A stretch of DNA of 64,000 nt from Xenophilus azovorans DSM 13620 (GTDB lineage Bacteria > Pseudomonadota > Gammaproteobacteria > Burkholderiales > Burkholderiaceae_C), in contig NZ_JQKD01000006.1 of NCBI RefSeq assembly GCF_000745855.1, positions 124,001-188,000 on the forward strand, given 5' to 3'. The translations under genes were made by a program, and so were the position numbers. Shown piece after piece: positions 11,699 to 20,251 of this stretch. The notes under the pieces were generated by a model. That model was not told where the DNA came from and made no database searches. It saw only the letters and a list, made by a program, of their open reading frames with translations. Within the stretch, counting starts at the first letter, position 1. The number at the start of each line of letters is the position of its first letter.

Positions 11699-12083
11699 GC
11701 ACGGCGGCACCGGCCGGGCGCCCGCGCTGTTCCAGCCACTGCAGCAGGCCGTCCAGCGCCGGGCACAGCTGCTGCCCCCAGGGGGTGAGCCGGTAGTCCA
11801 CCACCGGCGGGCGCTCGGCCTGCACGGTGCGCTCGACCAGGCCGTCCTCCTCCAGCTGGCGCAGCTGCTGGGCCAGCATCTTCTGCGAGATGCCGGCGAT
11901 GCTGCGCTGCAGGTCGGAGAAGCGCCGCACCTGCCCGCCGAACAGGTGGAACAGGATCAGCAGCTTCCAGCGCCCCCGCAGCAGCCGATGGCAGACCTCC
12001 ACGTCGATGGCCGCCGCCAGGGGCGTGTAGGCCTTGCGGCGCGGGGCCGCCGCGGCGCTTACCTTCTGGTGCGTACTTCCCAT
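11649..12083 (-). CDS. HxlR family transcriptional regulator
   Basis: A 144-residue winged-helix regulator. The core (residues about 28-120) has the HxlR hallmarks [37 protein letters not shown] and [15 protein letters not shown]. One cysteine (in EVCHRLL) sits where quinone- or aldehyde-sensing HxlR/YodB proteins have their sensor Cys, which hints at sensing reactive electrophiles (inference). The Ala-rich tail runs into the end of the convergent Lrp gene. It is divergent from the SnoaL-SDR fusion gene, the probable target, across 51 bp. Confidence 0.92.
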   Translation of the reverse strand: MGSTHQKVSAAAAPRRKAYTPLAAAIDVEVCHRLLRGRWKLLILFHLFGGQVRRFSDLQRSIAGISQKMLAQQLRQLEEDGLVERTVQAERPPVVDYRLTPWGQQLCPALDGLLQWLEQRGRPAGAAVLSAAAAAAAPSCSAPA

Positions 12084-12134
12084 CGGCCGAGCGTAATCCG
12101 AGCATGCGGGCATCACAACGACGCGACCGATCCC

Positions 12135-13235
12135 ATGCCTGCCGTGCCCATGCCCGACGCCCTGACCCGCTATCTCGCCTGGCGCGCCCTGGACGACGCG
12201 GCCGGCGCCGCGGCCTGCTTCCACCCTGGGGCCCAGGTGCACGACGAGGGGCGCGTGCACCAGGGCCTGCCGGCCATCCAGGCCTGGAAGGCGGACGCCG
12301 AGGCCCGCACGGCCTATCGCCTCGTGCCCCTCGGCCTGGCGCGCGAGGGCGGCGTGTACCGGCTGCTGGCCCACGTGACAGGCAACTTTCCGGGCGGGCA
12401 GGCGGACCTGATGCACGAGTTCGAGGTCGAGGAAGGACGCATCGCCTCGCTGCGCATCCGGCTGCCGGTGGCGCTCGAAGGGCGCCGGGCGCTGGTCACG
12501 GGCGGCACGCGGGGCATCGGCGCCGCCGTGGCCGCGCGGCTGCGCGAGGCCGGCGCCACGGTGATGGTGGCGGCGCGCAGCGCGCCCGCCGGCATCGACG
12601 GCGACGCCTTCGTGGCGGCGGACCTGGGCCGCGCCGATGGCTGCGCCGACGTGGCCCGCGCCGTCGACTCGCGCCTGGGCGGCGTGGACATCCTGGTGCA
12701 CGCCGCCGGCGGCTCGGCGGCCCCGGCCGGCGGCTTCGCGGCGCTGGACGACGCGCAGTGGCACGACGCGCTGGACCTCAACCTCCTGGCCGCCGTGCGG
12801 CTGGACCGCGCGCTGCTGCCCGGCATGCTGGCGCGCGGCGTGGGCGTGGTGGTCCACGTGACGTCGATCCAGCGGATGCTGCCGCTGCCCGAGTCGACCA
12901 CCGCCTATGCCGCGGCGAAGGCCGCCCTGTCCACCTACAGCAAGAGCCTGTCGAAGGAGGCGGGGCCGCGGGGCGTGCGCGTGGTGCGCGTGGCGCCCGG
13001 CTGGGTGGAGACCGAGGCCGCCACCGCGCTGCTCGAGCGCCTGGCCGGCGAGCAGGGCGGCGACATCGAGTCGGCCCGCCAGCAGCTGATGCGCTCGCTC
13101 GGCGGCATCCCCCTCGGCCGGCCGGCGCGGCCGCGGGAGGTGGCGGAACTGGTCGCCTTCCTCGCATCGCCGCAGGCGGCCGGCATCACCGGCACCGAGT
13201 ACGTGATCGACGGCGGCACGGTGCCGGTGGCATGA
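12135..13235 (+). CDS. SnoaL-like domain fused to short-chain dehydrogenase/reductase
   Basis: A 366-residue two-domain protein. Residues 1-110 resemble a SnoaL/NTF2-like domain ([20 protein letters not shown], then [15 protein letters not shown]). Residues 114-366 are a classical SDR: cofactor loop VTGGTRGIG (121-129), catalytic Ser in VHVTSIQ, YAAAK for the Tyr/Lys pair, and a C-terminal [14 protein letters not shown]. The junction [13 protein letters not shown] runs straight through, with no stop between domains. In many bacteria these are two separate adjacent proteins regulated by an HxlR/TetR gene. The SDR probably reduces or oxidises a carbonyl with NAD(P); substrate unknown. Confidence 0.88.
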   Translation: MPAVPMPDALTRYLAWRALDDAAGAAACFHPGAQVHDEGRVHQGLPAIQAWKADAEARTAYRLVPLGLAREGGVYRLLAHVTGNFPGGQADLMHEFEVEEGRIASLRIRLPVALEGRRALVTGGTRGIGAAVAARLREAGATVMVAARSAPAGIDGDAFVAADLGRADGCADVARAVDSRLGGVDILVHAAGGSAAPAGGFAALDDAQWHDALDLNLLAAVRLDRALLPGMLARGVGVVVHVTSIQRMLPLPESTTAYAAAKAALSTYSKSLSKEAGPRGVRVVRVAPGWVETEAATALLERLAGEQGGDIESARQQLMRSLGGIPLGRPARPREVAELVAFLASPQAAGITGTEYVIDGGTVPVA

Positions 13236-13272
13236 ACGCGGCAGGCCGGCGGACGGGCGCCGCGCGCGGATC

Positions 13273-14289
13273 TCAGCCGTTGCGGAAGATGTAGCTGTAG
13301 GCGCTCAGGGCCGGCGCGCCACCCAGGTGCGCGTACAGCACGCGCGATCCGGCAGGGAATTCGCCGCGGCGCACCCTCTCGATCATGCCCTGCATGGATT
13401 TGCCTTCGTACACGGGGTCGGTCAGCATGCCCTCGGTGCGCGCACACAGGCGGATGGCCTCGAGCGTGCCCTCGCTGGGCAGGCCGTACTCGGGGCCGCC
13501 GAAGCGGGTGTCGAGCACGATGTCCTCGTCGGTGATGTCGCGCCCCAGTTCCACCAGCCCGGCCGTGTGCCTGGCGATGCGCAGGATCTGGTCGAAGGTC
13601 TGCTGCGGCTTGGCCGAGGCGTCGATGCCGATCACGCGGTCGGCCCGGCCGTCGGCCGCGAAGCCGACCACCATGCCGGCCTGCGTGCTGCCGGTGACGG
13701 AGCAGACCACGATGTAGTCGAAGCGGAAACCCAGTTCCTTCTCCTGTTGCCGCACCTCTTCGGCGAAGCCGACGAAGCCGAGGCCGCCCTTCGGGTGCTC
13801 CGAGCAGCCGGCCGGGATCGGGAAGGGCCGGCCGCCGGCGCTGCGCACGCTCTCCATGGCCTCTTCCCAGCTCCTGCGGATGCCGATGTCGAAGCCCGCC
13901 GCGTCGAGCCGCACGTCGGCGCCCAGGATGCGCGACAACTCGATGTTGCCCACGCGGTCGTACACGGCGTCGGCGTAGTTGACCCAGTTCTCCTGCACCA
14001 GCACGCACTTCATACCCAGGTGCGCGGCCACGGCGGCCACCTGGCGCGTCTGGTTCGACTGCACGCCGCCGATGGACACCAGCGTGTCGTAGCCGCCCTC
14101 GATGGCGTCGGGGATCAGGTACTCGAGCTTGCGGGTCTTGTTGCCGCCGAAGGCCAGGCCGCTGTTGCAGTCCTCTCGCTTGGCATAGAGCTGGACCTCG
14201 CCGCCCAGGTGGGCGGACAGGCGCCGCAGCGGGTGGATCGGCGTGGGGCCGAAGGTGAGCGCATGGCGGGGAAACTTCCGGAGGTTCAT
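13273..14289 (-). CDS. acdS: 1-aminocyclopropane-1-carboxylate deaminase
   Basis: A PLP enzyme of 338 residues, exactly the usual length, that opens ACC to 2-oxobutyrate and ammonia and so lowers ethylene in host plants. The PLP lysine is K51 (GGNKTRK) and the nucleophile region has S78 (GGVQSN). The residues that separate true AcdS from D-cysteine desulfhydrase are all present: Y294, E295 (VYEGKS) and L322 (AHLGG). It is divergent from an Lrp-type regulator (AcdR) across 145 bp, the standard proteobacterial arrangement. The product, 2-oxobutyrate, is a possible substrate of the AceE/MdeB-like E1 encoded about 2 kb away. Confidence 0.98.
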   Translation of the reverse strand: MNLRKFPRHALTFGPTPIHPLRRLSAHLGGEVQLYAKREDCNSGLAFGGNKTRKLEYLIPDAIEGGYDTLVSIGGVQSNQTRQVAAVAAHLGMKCVLVQENWVNYADAVYDRVGNIELSRILGADVRLDAAGFDIGIRRSWEEAMESVRSAGGRPFPIPAGCSEHPKGGLGFVGFAEEVRQQEKELGFRFDYIVVCSVTGSTQAGMVVGFAADGRADRVIGIDASAKPQQTFDQILRIARHTAGLVELGRDITDEDIVLDTRFGGPEYGLPSEGTLEAIRLCARTEGMLTDPVYEGKSMQGMIERVRRGEFPAGSRVLYAHLGGAPALSAYSYIFRNG

Positions 14290-14434
14290 GGCGGCGATCT
14301 CGGGTGGCGGCAGGCCGGGATGGCCTTGCCCTGGGCGAAATCGTAGGAAGGAGCGCGGTTCACAGGGTTGCAAACTTGGGGCTTCTGGCGAAACTGACAC
14401 CCCCAATCTGGCCGGATCGCAACCGGCAACCCCC
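14290..14434. promoter_or_regulatory. acdS-acdR divergent operator region
   Basis: This 145-bp spacer contains nested inverted repeats: GGTTGC (14366-14371) with GCAACC (14419-14424), and TTGGGG (14376-14381) with CCCCAA (14401-14406). Such spaced symmetry fits the multi-dimer binding of Lrp-family AcdR. The sites are read directly; their function is inferred. Confidence 0.5.
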
Positions 14435-14932
14435 ATGAAGAACCGCAATCGCGCAACAAAATTGCAGAACCCGACGGAACTCGACCGCACGGACCGCGCC
14501 ATCCTGCGCCAGCTGCAGCGCGATGCCTCGATCTCGAACGTGGCGCTGGCGGCGAAGGTGCACCTCAGCCCGCCGGCCTGCCTGCGGCGGGTGGAGCGCC
14601 TGAAGGCGCAGGGCCTGGTGCGCGGCATCGTCGCGCTGCTGGAGCCGCGCGCGCTGGGCTGCGGCACGCTGGTGATGATCGGCGTGGTGCTCGACCGCTC
14701 CACGCCCGAGTCCTTCGCGGCCTTCGAGAAGGCGGCCCAGAAGGTCTCCGGCTGCCTCGAATGCCACGTGGTGACGGGCGAGTTCGACTACTTCATGCTG
14801 CTGCGCACGCGCGACGCCGAGAGCTACAACCGGCTGCATGCCGAACAGCTGCTGTACCTGCCGGGGGTGCGGCAGGTGCGCACCTTCATGGTGTTGAAGC
14901 AGGTGCTGTCGAGCACGCAGCTGCCCATCTGA
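14435..14932 (+). CDS. acdR: Lrp family regulator of ACC deaminase
   Basis: A 165-residue Lrp/AsnC protein with the HTH at about residues 17-77 ([20 protein letters not shown]) and a RAM domain in the C-terminal half. It is divergent from acdS, the position held by acdR in Pseudomonas, Burkholderia and Variovorax, where AcdR senses ACC availability and switches acdS on. I took the ATG at 14435 because it gives the family start; the longer open frame would cross the operator region. Confidence 0.93.
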   Translation: MKNRNRATKLQNPTELDRTDRAILRQLQRDASISNVALAAKVHLSPPACLRRVERLKAQGLVRGIVALLEPRALGCGTLVMIGVVLDRSTPESFAAFEKAAQKVSGCLECHVVTGEFDYFMLLRTRDAESYNRLHAEQLLYLPGVRQVRTFMVLKQVLSSTQLPI

Positions 14933-14940
14933 CGCAATGG

Positions 14941-14978
14941 GCGCCGATGCCCCGGCGGATGGGCCGGGGCATCGGCGC
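14941..14978. terminator. Bidirectional hairpin between acdR and phoX-like gene
   Basis: A perfect 16-bp stem (14941-14956 with 14963-14978, arms beginning GCGCCGATGCCCCGGC) and a 6-nt loop, located between two convergent gene ends. It lacks a long T tract, but its position and strength fit a shared terminator or transcription barrier. Confidence 0.65.
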
Positions 14979-14984
14979 CGCCGT

Positions 14985-17255
14985 TCACAGCCCGATCAGG
15001 CCGCCGTCGTCCTTGGTGATGACCAGCGTGGCCGAGCGCGGGCGCGCCGTGCCGCCCTCGGGCCAGTGGCTGCCGAACTTCGACGGGTCGCCGATGTCCG
15101 CCACCGGCGTGGTCTCGCCCGGGTGCTGGATGTTGACGAACAGCGCGCGGCCGTCGCCGGACTCGGCGATGCCGGTCAGCTCGCAGTCGGCCGGGCCGAC
15201 CAGGAAGCGCCGCAGCCCTGCATCGCCCGGCGCCTGGCCGACGAAGGTGTCCTGCTGCGCCGTGGTGGCGCCGTCCACGTTGGTGATGGTGCGCGGACCG
15301 CCGTCGCCGACGCTGCCGGGCAGCGCGGCCAGCAGCATGCAGTTGGTCACGTCGGTGTAGGCGCCGTCGTCGGTCTCCAGCCACAGCAGGCCGGGGCTGG
15401 CGTGGCTGAACCACATGCCGTCGGGGCTGGAGAAGTCGTTATCGTCGGACAGCTGCGAGACGTTGACGTCCGCCGGCGCGGTGGCGCGGGCGCCGAAGAG
15501 GTACACGTCCCAGGTGAAGGTGGTGGCCGCCGGGTCGCCGCCGTCGTCCGCGAAGCGGATGATGTGGCCGTTGGGGTTGCCCTTCTGCGCCGTCTGCGCC
15601 GGCCCCTTGGGGTCGTCGTAGAAGCGCGGGTTGGCCGCATCGGTGGCGGTGATGGGGCGCGAGGAGGCGTTGGTGTTCGTCAGCGTGAGGTACACGTCGC
15701 CGTTCTTCGGGTTGACCGCCGTCCACTCGGGGCGGTCCATCTTGGTGGCGCCGGCCGCGTCGGCCGCCAGGCGCGCGTTGACGACCACGTCGGCCGCGTC
15801 GGCGAAGGCGTAGGCGGCGTTGCTGCCGGTGATGCCGTTGACGCCCAGCGCCAGCTCCAGCCACACGCCGGTGCCGTCGGCGTCGAAGCGCGCGACGTAG
15901 AGCCTGCCCTCGTCCATGTACTTGTCGCCGGCCGCGGTGCCGCCGCCGATGTCGGCCGGGTCCCAGGCCTTGGCCGACACGAACTTGTAGAGGTACTCGC
16001 CCCGCGAGTCGTCGCCCATGTACCAGACCAGCGGCTTGCCTTCGGCGACCGGGCCGAGGCAGGCGCCCTCGTGGCCGAAGCGGCCCAGCGCGGTGCGCTT
16101 CTTCGGCGTGCTGGCCGGGTCGAACGGGTCGATCTCGACCACCCAGCCGTAGGTGTTGTGGCCGTTGCGGTAGTCGTCCGTGGCGGTGGCGCCCAGGGCC
16201 TGCGTGTTCCAGCGGCCGTAGAGGCCGTCGGCGGTGTCGGGCGTGACGGTGGCCCACAGCTCGCGCCCGTTGCCGGCCACGCCGTAGCGCGCGAAGGAGG
16301 CGGTCTCCTTCGCGGTGCGGCCGGTGTCGTCGGCGGCGATGCGACGGAAGTAGCCGGCCCAGTTCTCCTCGCAGGTGAGGTAGGTGCCCCAGGGCGTGGT
16401 GCCGTTGGCGCAGTTGTTGACGGTGCCGCGGGTCTTGCTGCCGTCGGGCGAGAACTTCGTCTTCAGCGCGTCGGACTTCGCCGCCGGGCCGGAAAATTCC
16501 ATCTCGGTCAGCGTGTGGACGCGGCGGTTGAAGGCGGAATCCTGCTTGTAGCTCCACGCGCCGGCGCCGTCCTTGACGACCTCGATCACGCTCACGCCGT
16601 GCAGGTAGAACTCGCGCTGCACCTCGCCAGCCACGGTGCGCACCTGCGCCGCGCCGCTGCCGCTGGTGGTCTGGCCGGCCGGGTGCAGGAACAGCGGCGT
16701 GATGGCCTCGTGGTTCATCACCAGCAGGCCGCGGTCGGCGGCCGTGGGGTTCCACGCGCCGCTGGCCAGGCCGAAGAAGGTCATGCCGTCGTGGTGGTCG
16801 CCGGCGCGGCGGTCGTAGGTGGCGGGGTCGTCGCTGCCGTCGTTGGCGTAGGCGGGCACGCCCGCGGCGATGGGGTCGCCCAGGCGGTAGAGCACGGTGG
16901 CGGTGTAGCCGGCGGGCACGCTCACCACGTCGGCCAGGCTCTTGGCGACGGGGTTGAACTTCAGCTCCAGCGGGGCCGCCGGTGCAGGGGCGGGGGCCGG
17001 CGAAGGTGCGGGCGCCGGCGCGGGGCTGGGGGCCGGCGCGGGCAGGATCGGGAAGCCGCCGCCCCCGCCGCCTCCACCGCAGGCGGCCAGCAGCGCGCTG
17101 CCGCCGCCGGCCAGGCCGAAGCCCAGCATGCGGCGCCGGCTCAGGCGCGCGGCGACCAGGTCGGCCAGCGGCGGGCTGGCGGGGTTGTCGGTGGGGTTGT
17201 GGCCGATGTCATCGGGGTCGATGGCGGGGGTGCCGAGGCTTCGTGGGGCCGTCAT
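14985..17255 (-). CDS. PhoX-family (DUF839) phosphatase, Tat-exported lipoprotein
   Basis: A 756-residue protein of the PhoX/DUF839 family, which contains Ca2+/Fe-dependent alkaline phosphatases and phosphotriesterase-like enzymes. The N-terminus carries a twin-arginine motif (SRRRMLGF, R40-R41) and a lipobox LLAAC with Cys59, then a Gly run and an Ala/Pro-rich linker (about 70-95) before the catalytic domain. Conserved family stretches include LLVMNHEAITP, TPWGTYLTCEENW and GRFGHEGACLGP. It probably sits on the outer membrane facing the periplasm or outside and releases phosphate from esters. No pho genes adjoin it, and I see no Pho box. Confidence 0.9.
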   Translation of the reverse strand: MTAPRSLGTPAIDPDDIGHNPTDNPASPPLADLVAARLSRRRMLGFGLAGGGSALLAACGGGGGGGGFPILPAPAPSPAPAPAPSPAPAPAPAAPLELKFNPVAKSLADVVSVPAGYTATVLYRLGDPIAAGVPAYANDGSDDPATYDRRAGDHHDGMTFFGLASGAWNPTAADRGLLVMNHEAITPLFLHPAGQTTSGSGAAQVRTVAGEVQREFYLHGVSVIEVVKDGAGAWSYKQDSAFNRRVHTLTEMEFSGPAAKSDALKTKFSPDGSKTRGTVNNCANGTTPWGTYLTCEENWAGYFRRIAADDTGRTAKETASFARYGVAGNGRELWATVTPDTADGLYGRWNTQALGATATDDYRNGHNTYGWVVEIDPFDPASTPKKRTALGRFGHEGACLGPVAEGKPLVWYMGDDSRGEYLYKFVSAKAWDPADIGGGTAAGDKYMDEGRLYVARFDADGTGVWLELALGVNGITGSNAAYAFADAADVVVNARLAADAAGATKMDRPEWTAVNPKNGDVYLTLTNTNASSRPITATDAANPRFYDDPKGPAQTAQKGNPNGHIIRFADDGGDPAATTFTWDVYLFGARATAPADVNVSQLSDDNDFSSPDGMWFSHASPGLLWLETDDGAYTDVTNCMLLAALPGSVGDGGPRTITNVDGATTAQQDTFVGQAPGDAGLRRFLVGPADCELTGIAESGDGRALFVNIQHPGETTPVADIGDPSKFGSHWPEGGTARPRSATLVITKDDGGLIGL

Positions 17256-17336
17256 GGTTTTTGCCTTCCGTCAGGGCTGGTCAGAACAGCCCGGGACGGT
17301 AGGCAGCCCGCATGACACGGGCACGAAACACGAATG

Positions 17337-18518
17337 TCAGTTGCGTGACACGGCGGTGCCCGACGGGTCCAGCCCGCGCGGCCACAGCGCCCACAGCCGC
17401 AGCGGCTGCTTCATGCGCGCGGCGAAGCGGCCCGCCTCGGCGCCGGTGCCGGCGAAGAAGTCTGCCCGCACGGCGCCGACGATGGCGCTGCCGGTGTCCT
17501 GCGCCACCACCAGGCGCTGCAGCTGCGCGGTGGGCCCGGCCGACCACAGCCACAGCGGCGTGCCGTAGGGGATGGCGTCGCGGTCCACCGCCACGGAGCG
17601 GCCGGCCGTCAGCGGCACGCCCTGGGCGCCGCGCGGGCCGAAGGCGGCGTCCACCTCGCCCAGCGGCTCTTCGCGGAAGAAGGTGTAGCGCGGGTTGCTC
17701 CACAGCATCTGCGGCACGCGCTGCGGGTTCTGGACGGCCCAGGCCTTTACGTCCTCGGGCCAGCGCCCGATGGGCGAGACGCCCTGCCCCGCCAGCCAGC
17801 CCTGCACGCTGCGGTAGGGCTGCTCGTTGGTGCCGGCGAAGGCCAGCCGCACGATGCGCTGGCGGCCGTCGGGCTCGGTGATGCGCAGGCGCCCCGAGCC
17901 CTGGATGTGCAGCATCAGCGCGTCGATCGGGTCGGCCAGCCAGGCGATCTCGCGTCCGCGCAGGGCGGCCTGGGCCTGCGGGTCGGTGTCGATCTGCTGG
18001 CGCGTGTACCAGGCGCGGCCGCGCCCGGCGCCCGGCGGCAGGCCGTACAGCGGCACGGCGTGCGTCGCGCTCGGCTGGCGCGTGGCGTCGAAGACGGGCT
18101 CGTAGTAGCTGGTGAGCAGGCCTTCGCTCTGCCCGCCCGGCGCCTCGACGCGGTAGGGCTGCAGCCGCTCCATGAGGAAGGCGCGCTGTTCCTCGGGACT
18201 GGCGATGGCCAGGCGCCGCACCTCGCCGCACAGCGGCGCGAAGGCGGCGTTGGGCCGCTGGCAGTTGGCCAGCAGCGCGACCCAGCCCTCGCTGGTGGTG
18301 TCCTCGTCGAAGCCGGGCAGCTCGGCCCAGGCCACCGGCACCCAGCGCGTCTTCGGATGGGTCAGCGGGCCGGTGAGCGGTGGCAGCGGAGCGGGGGCGG
18401 TGTCGATGGAACGCGGCTCGGGCACGCGCGGCGGCTTCGAGGGCCCCAGGGCGCAGCCGGCCAGCATTGCTACGATCGCCAGCGCCGGCGCCAGGCGCGC
18501 CGCAAATGCAGATCTCAT
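17337..18518 (-). CDS. mltA: Membrane-bound lytic murein transglycosylase A
   Basis: A 393-residue outer-membrane lipoprotein that cleaves peptidoglycan glycan strands, leaving 1,6-anhydro-MurNAc ends. The signal peptide ends in the lipobox MLAGC with Cys22. The MltA domain includes GLLTSYYEPVF, and the C-terminal 3D domain has VAQDTGSAIVGAVRADFF, with the conserved aspartates that include the catalytic one. Residue 1 lies at 18518, and this start codon overlaps that of a small divergent ORF within the tetranucleotide CATG. Confidence 0.96.
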   Translation of the reverse strand: MRSAFAARLAPALAIVAMLAGCALGPSKPPRVPEPRSIDTAPAPLPPLTGPLTHPKTRWVPVAWAELPGFDEDTTSEGWVALLANCQRPNAAFAPLCGEVRRLAIASPEEQRAFLMERLQPYRVEAPGGQSEGLLTSYYEPVFDATRQPSATHAVPLYGLPPGAGRGRAWYTRQQIDTDPQAQAALRGREIAWLADPIDALMLHIQGSGRLRITEPDGRQRIVRLAFAGTNEQPYRSVQGWLAGQGVSPIGRWPEDVKAWAVQNPQRVPQMLWSNPRYTFFREEPLGEVDAAFGPRGAQGVPLTAGRSVAVDRDAIPYGTPLWLWSAGPTAQLQRLVVAQDTGSAIVGAVRADFFAGTGAEAGRFAARMKQPLRLWALWPRGLDPSGTAVSRN

Positions 18519-18645
18519 GCTCCTGATTTTGCTCGAAGCCCTCGCGGCCCTGGCCGTGCTCGTCCTCATCGTCTGGTGGACCATGTTCCACGGCCGCCGG
18601 CGCGGCGAACTGCCGGGGCGCGAGGACGACGAGACGCCGCGCTGA
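18517..18645 (+). CDS. Small single-pass membrane protein (42 residues), hypothetical
   Basis: A 42-residue ORF: a hydrophobic helix (residues 2-24, LLILLEALAALAVLVLIVWW) followed by a basic/acidic tail (GRRRGELPGREDDETPR). This is a typical small inner-membrane protein layout with a positive-inside tail. Its ATG overlaps the mltA start on the other strand, so the two genes would have to be read from promoters inside one another. The composition differs sharply from random antisense frames here (no Arg-rich run over the helix), which supports it, but homology would be needed to be sure. Confidence 0.5.
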   Translation: MLLILLEALAALAVLVLIVWWTMFHGRRRGELPGREDDETPR

Positions 18646-18895
18646 ACGCCTGCCCGCCGCGCCTGTCGGACGGCGGCGCGTGCCCGCGTGAGGCAGCGGC
18701 GCAAGGACGCCCGGCGGGCCGCCGCGCGGCGCACCCTGTGCTACGGTGATTTACGTCACGTTCGGTCCGGAACTCACAGTTCGATACCACCGCCGCCACA
18801 TGCCGGCGCGAATGCGGGCCGACACTGCGCCTCCTGTCGCCGCTGCGTCCACCGCGCCGGCGGCATCCATCCCGCAAGCAAAGGAGCACACCACC
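18646..18895 (+). promoter_or_regulatory. Leader region of OmpA-like lipoprotein gene
   Basis: A 250-bp spacer. The segment 18735-18775 (GCTACGGTGATTTACGTCAC) is less GC-rich than its surroundings and is the best place for the promoter, though no strong -35/-10 pair can be named. AAGGAG at 18880-18885 is the ribosome binding site. Confidence 0.35.
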
Positions 18896-19552
18896 ATGCA
18901 TCACAAGATCGTTCTGAGCACTGCCGCCCTCGCCGTCGCGCTGACCGGCTGCGCGGGCATGTCCGACACGCAGCGCAACGTGGGCGTCGGCGCCGGCGCC
19001 GGCGCGCTGGGCGGGGCCGCCATCGGCGCGGCCGCCGGCAACAGCCGCACGGCCGCGGCCGGCGCGGCCATCGGCGCCGGCGTGGGCGCGCTGGGCGGCT
19101 ACCTGTGGTCGCAGCGCATGGAGGCGCAGAAGCGCCAGATGGAGCAGGCCACGCAGGGCACGGGCATCGCGGTCTCGCAGACGGCCAACAACGAACTGAA
19201 GCTGGCGATCCCCAGCGATGCGGGCTTCGACACCGGCCGCGCCAACATCAAGCCTCAGCTGGCCGGGGTGCTCGACCAGTTCGCCGGCGGCCTGCGCAAC
19301 AACCCGGCGGCGGAGGTGCGCATCATCGGCCACACCGACAACACCGGCTCCGACGCGATCAACAACCCGCTGTCGGTGGACCGCGCCGCCAGCACGCGCG
19401 ACTACCTGGTGTCGCGCGGCGTGAACGCGGCGATCTTCCGCATCGAGGGCCGCGGCTCGCACGAGCCGGTGGCCGACAACCGCACCGACGCCGGCCGCGC
19501 GCAGAACCGGCGCGTCGAGATCTACGTGGGCGAGCGCGCGCCGCAGGGCTGA
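18896..19552 (+). CDS. OmpA family lipoprotein with glycine zipper
   Basis: A 218-residue outer-membrane lipoprotein. The signal peptide ends ALTGC (Cys19). Residues about 28-65 form a glycine-zipper segment (GVGAGAGALGGAAIGAAAGN) able to insert in membrane. Residues about 105-215 form the OmpA C-terminal peptidoglycan-binding domain, with IIGHTDNTGSDAINNPLSVDRA and the terminal AGRAQNRRVEIYV, including the D and R that hold diaminopimelate. It belongs to the YiaD group and anchors the outer membrane to the wall. A good Shine-Dalgarno lies 10 nt before the ATG. Confidence 0.95.
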   Translation: MHHKIVLSTAALAVALTGCAGMSDTQRNVGVGAGAGALGGAAIGAAAGNSRTAAAGAAIGAGVGALGGYLWSQRMEAQKRQMEQATQGTGIAVSQTANNELKLAIPSDAGFDTGRANIKPQLAGVLDQFAGGLRNNPAAEVRIIGHTDNTGSDAINNPLSVDRAASTRDYLVSRGVNAAIFRIEGRGSHEPVADNRTDAGRAQNRRVEIYVGERAPQG

Positions 19553-19579
19553 CGGCGGCCGGGCGCCGGGCGGCGCGCT

Positions 19580-20221
19580 TCACGCCGCGCCGTCCACCAC
19601 CCCGCGCAGGAGGTTGGCCAGCTCCACCGCGGAGCGCACCTCCATCTTGTCGAACACGCGCGCGCGGTGCACCTCGACCGTGCGCACGCTGATCGACAGC
19701 TGCTCGGCGATGAGCTTGTTGGGCAGCCCCTCCACCACGCGGCGCATCACCTCGCGCTCGCGCTCGGTCAGCTCCTGCACGCGCCGCTGGATGCACTGGC
19801 GCGCGCGCCGCGCGTCGATGGCCTCTTGCGAGGCGGCCAGCGCGTGCTCGATGCGGTCTACCAGCGCGTTGTCCGAGAAGGGCTTCTCGCAGAAGTCGAA
19901 GGCGCCGCGCTTGACGGCGTCCACCGCGGTCGGCACGTCGGCGTGGCCGGTCAGGAAGATCACCGGCATCTCGGCCAGCAGCTGCCGCTCGGCCAGCCGG
20001 TCGAACAGCACCAGCCCGCTGATGCCGGGCATGCGCACGTCCAGTAGCAGGCAGCGCGGCTGGTCGATGGCGGGGGCGTCGGCCAGGCGCTGCTCGAAGG
20101 CCTCGGCGCTGGCGTAGTGCTCGCTGTCCAGGCGGCGCGAGCGCAGCAGCCAGGCCAGCGCCTCGCGCACGCTGGCGTCGTCGTCGACGATGAAGATCCG
20201 GGCATCGATGGGGGGTTGCAT
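19580..20221 (-). CDS. FixJ/NarL-type two-component response regulator (DctR/TtrR-like)
   Basis: A 213-residue response regulator. The receiver domain (residues 7-122) has the acidic pocket VDDD, the phospho-acceptor D61 (LLLDVRMPG), and the conserved Lys in FCEKPF. A LuxR-type HTH (about 148-205, LTEREREVMRRVVEGLPNK) follows. It lies 30 bp downstream of the histidine kinase gene on the same strand and is its obvious partner. FixJ-like regulators of this build (DctR, TtrR) control C4-dicarboxylate or anaerobic respiration genes; the target is not evident here. Confidence 0.95.
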   Translation of the reverse strand: MQPPIDARIFIVDDDASVREALAWLLRSRRLDSEHYASAEAFEQRLADAPAIDQPRCLLLDVRMPGISGLVLFDRLAERQLLAEMPVIFLTGHADVPTAVDAVKRGAFDFCEKPFSDNALVDRIEHALAASQEAIDARRARQCIQRRVQELTEREREVMRRVVEGLPNKLIAEQLSISVRTVEVHRARVFDKMEVRSAVELANLLRGVVDGAA

Positions 20222-20251
20222 GCGTGAAAAGCTCCGTGGCGGCGCGCGGGT

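Noticed and set aside
14937-17315. Long plus-strand open frame opposite the PhoX-like gene
   Set aside because: It is compositionally biased (Arg, Gly, Val, His) with no recognisable motif, while the minus strand has a clean Tat-lipoprotein and PhoX domain.
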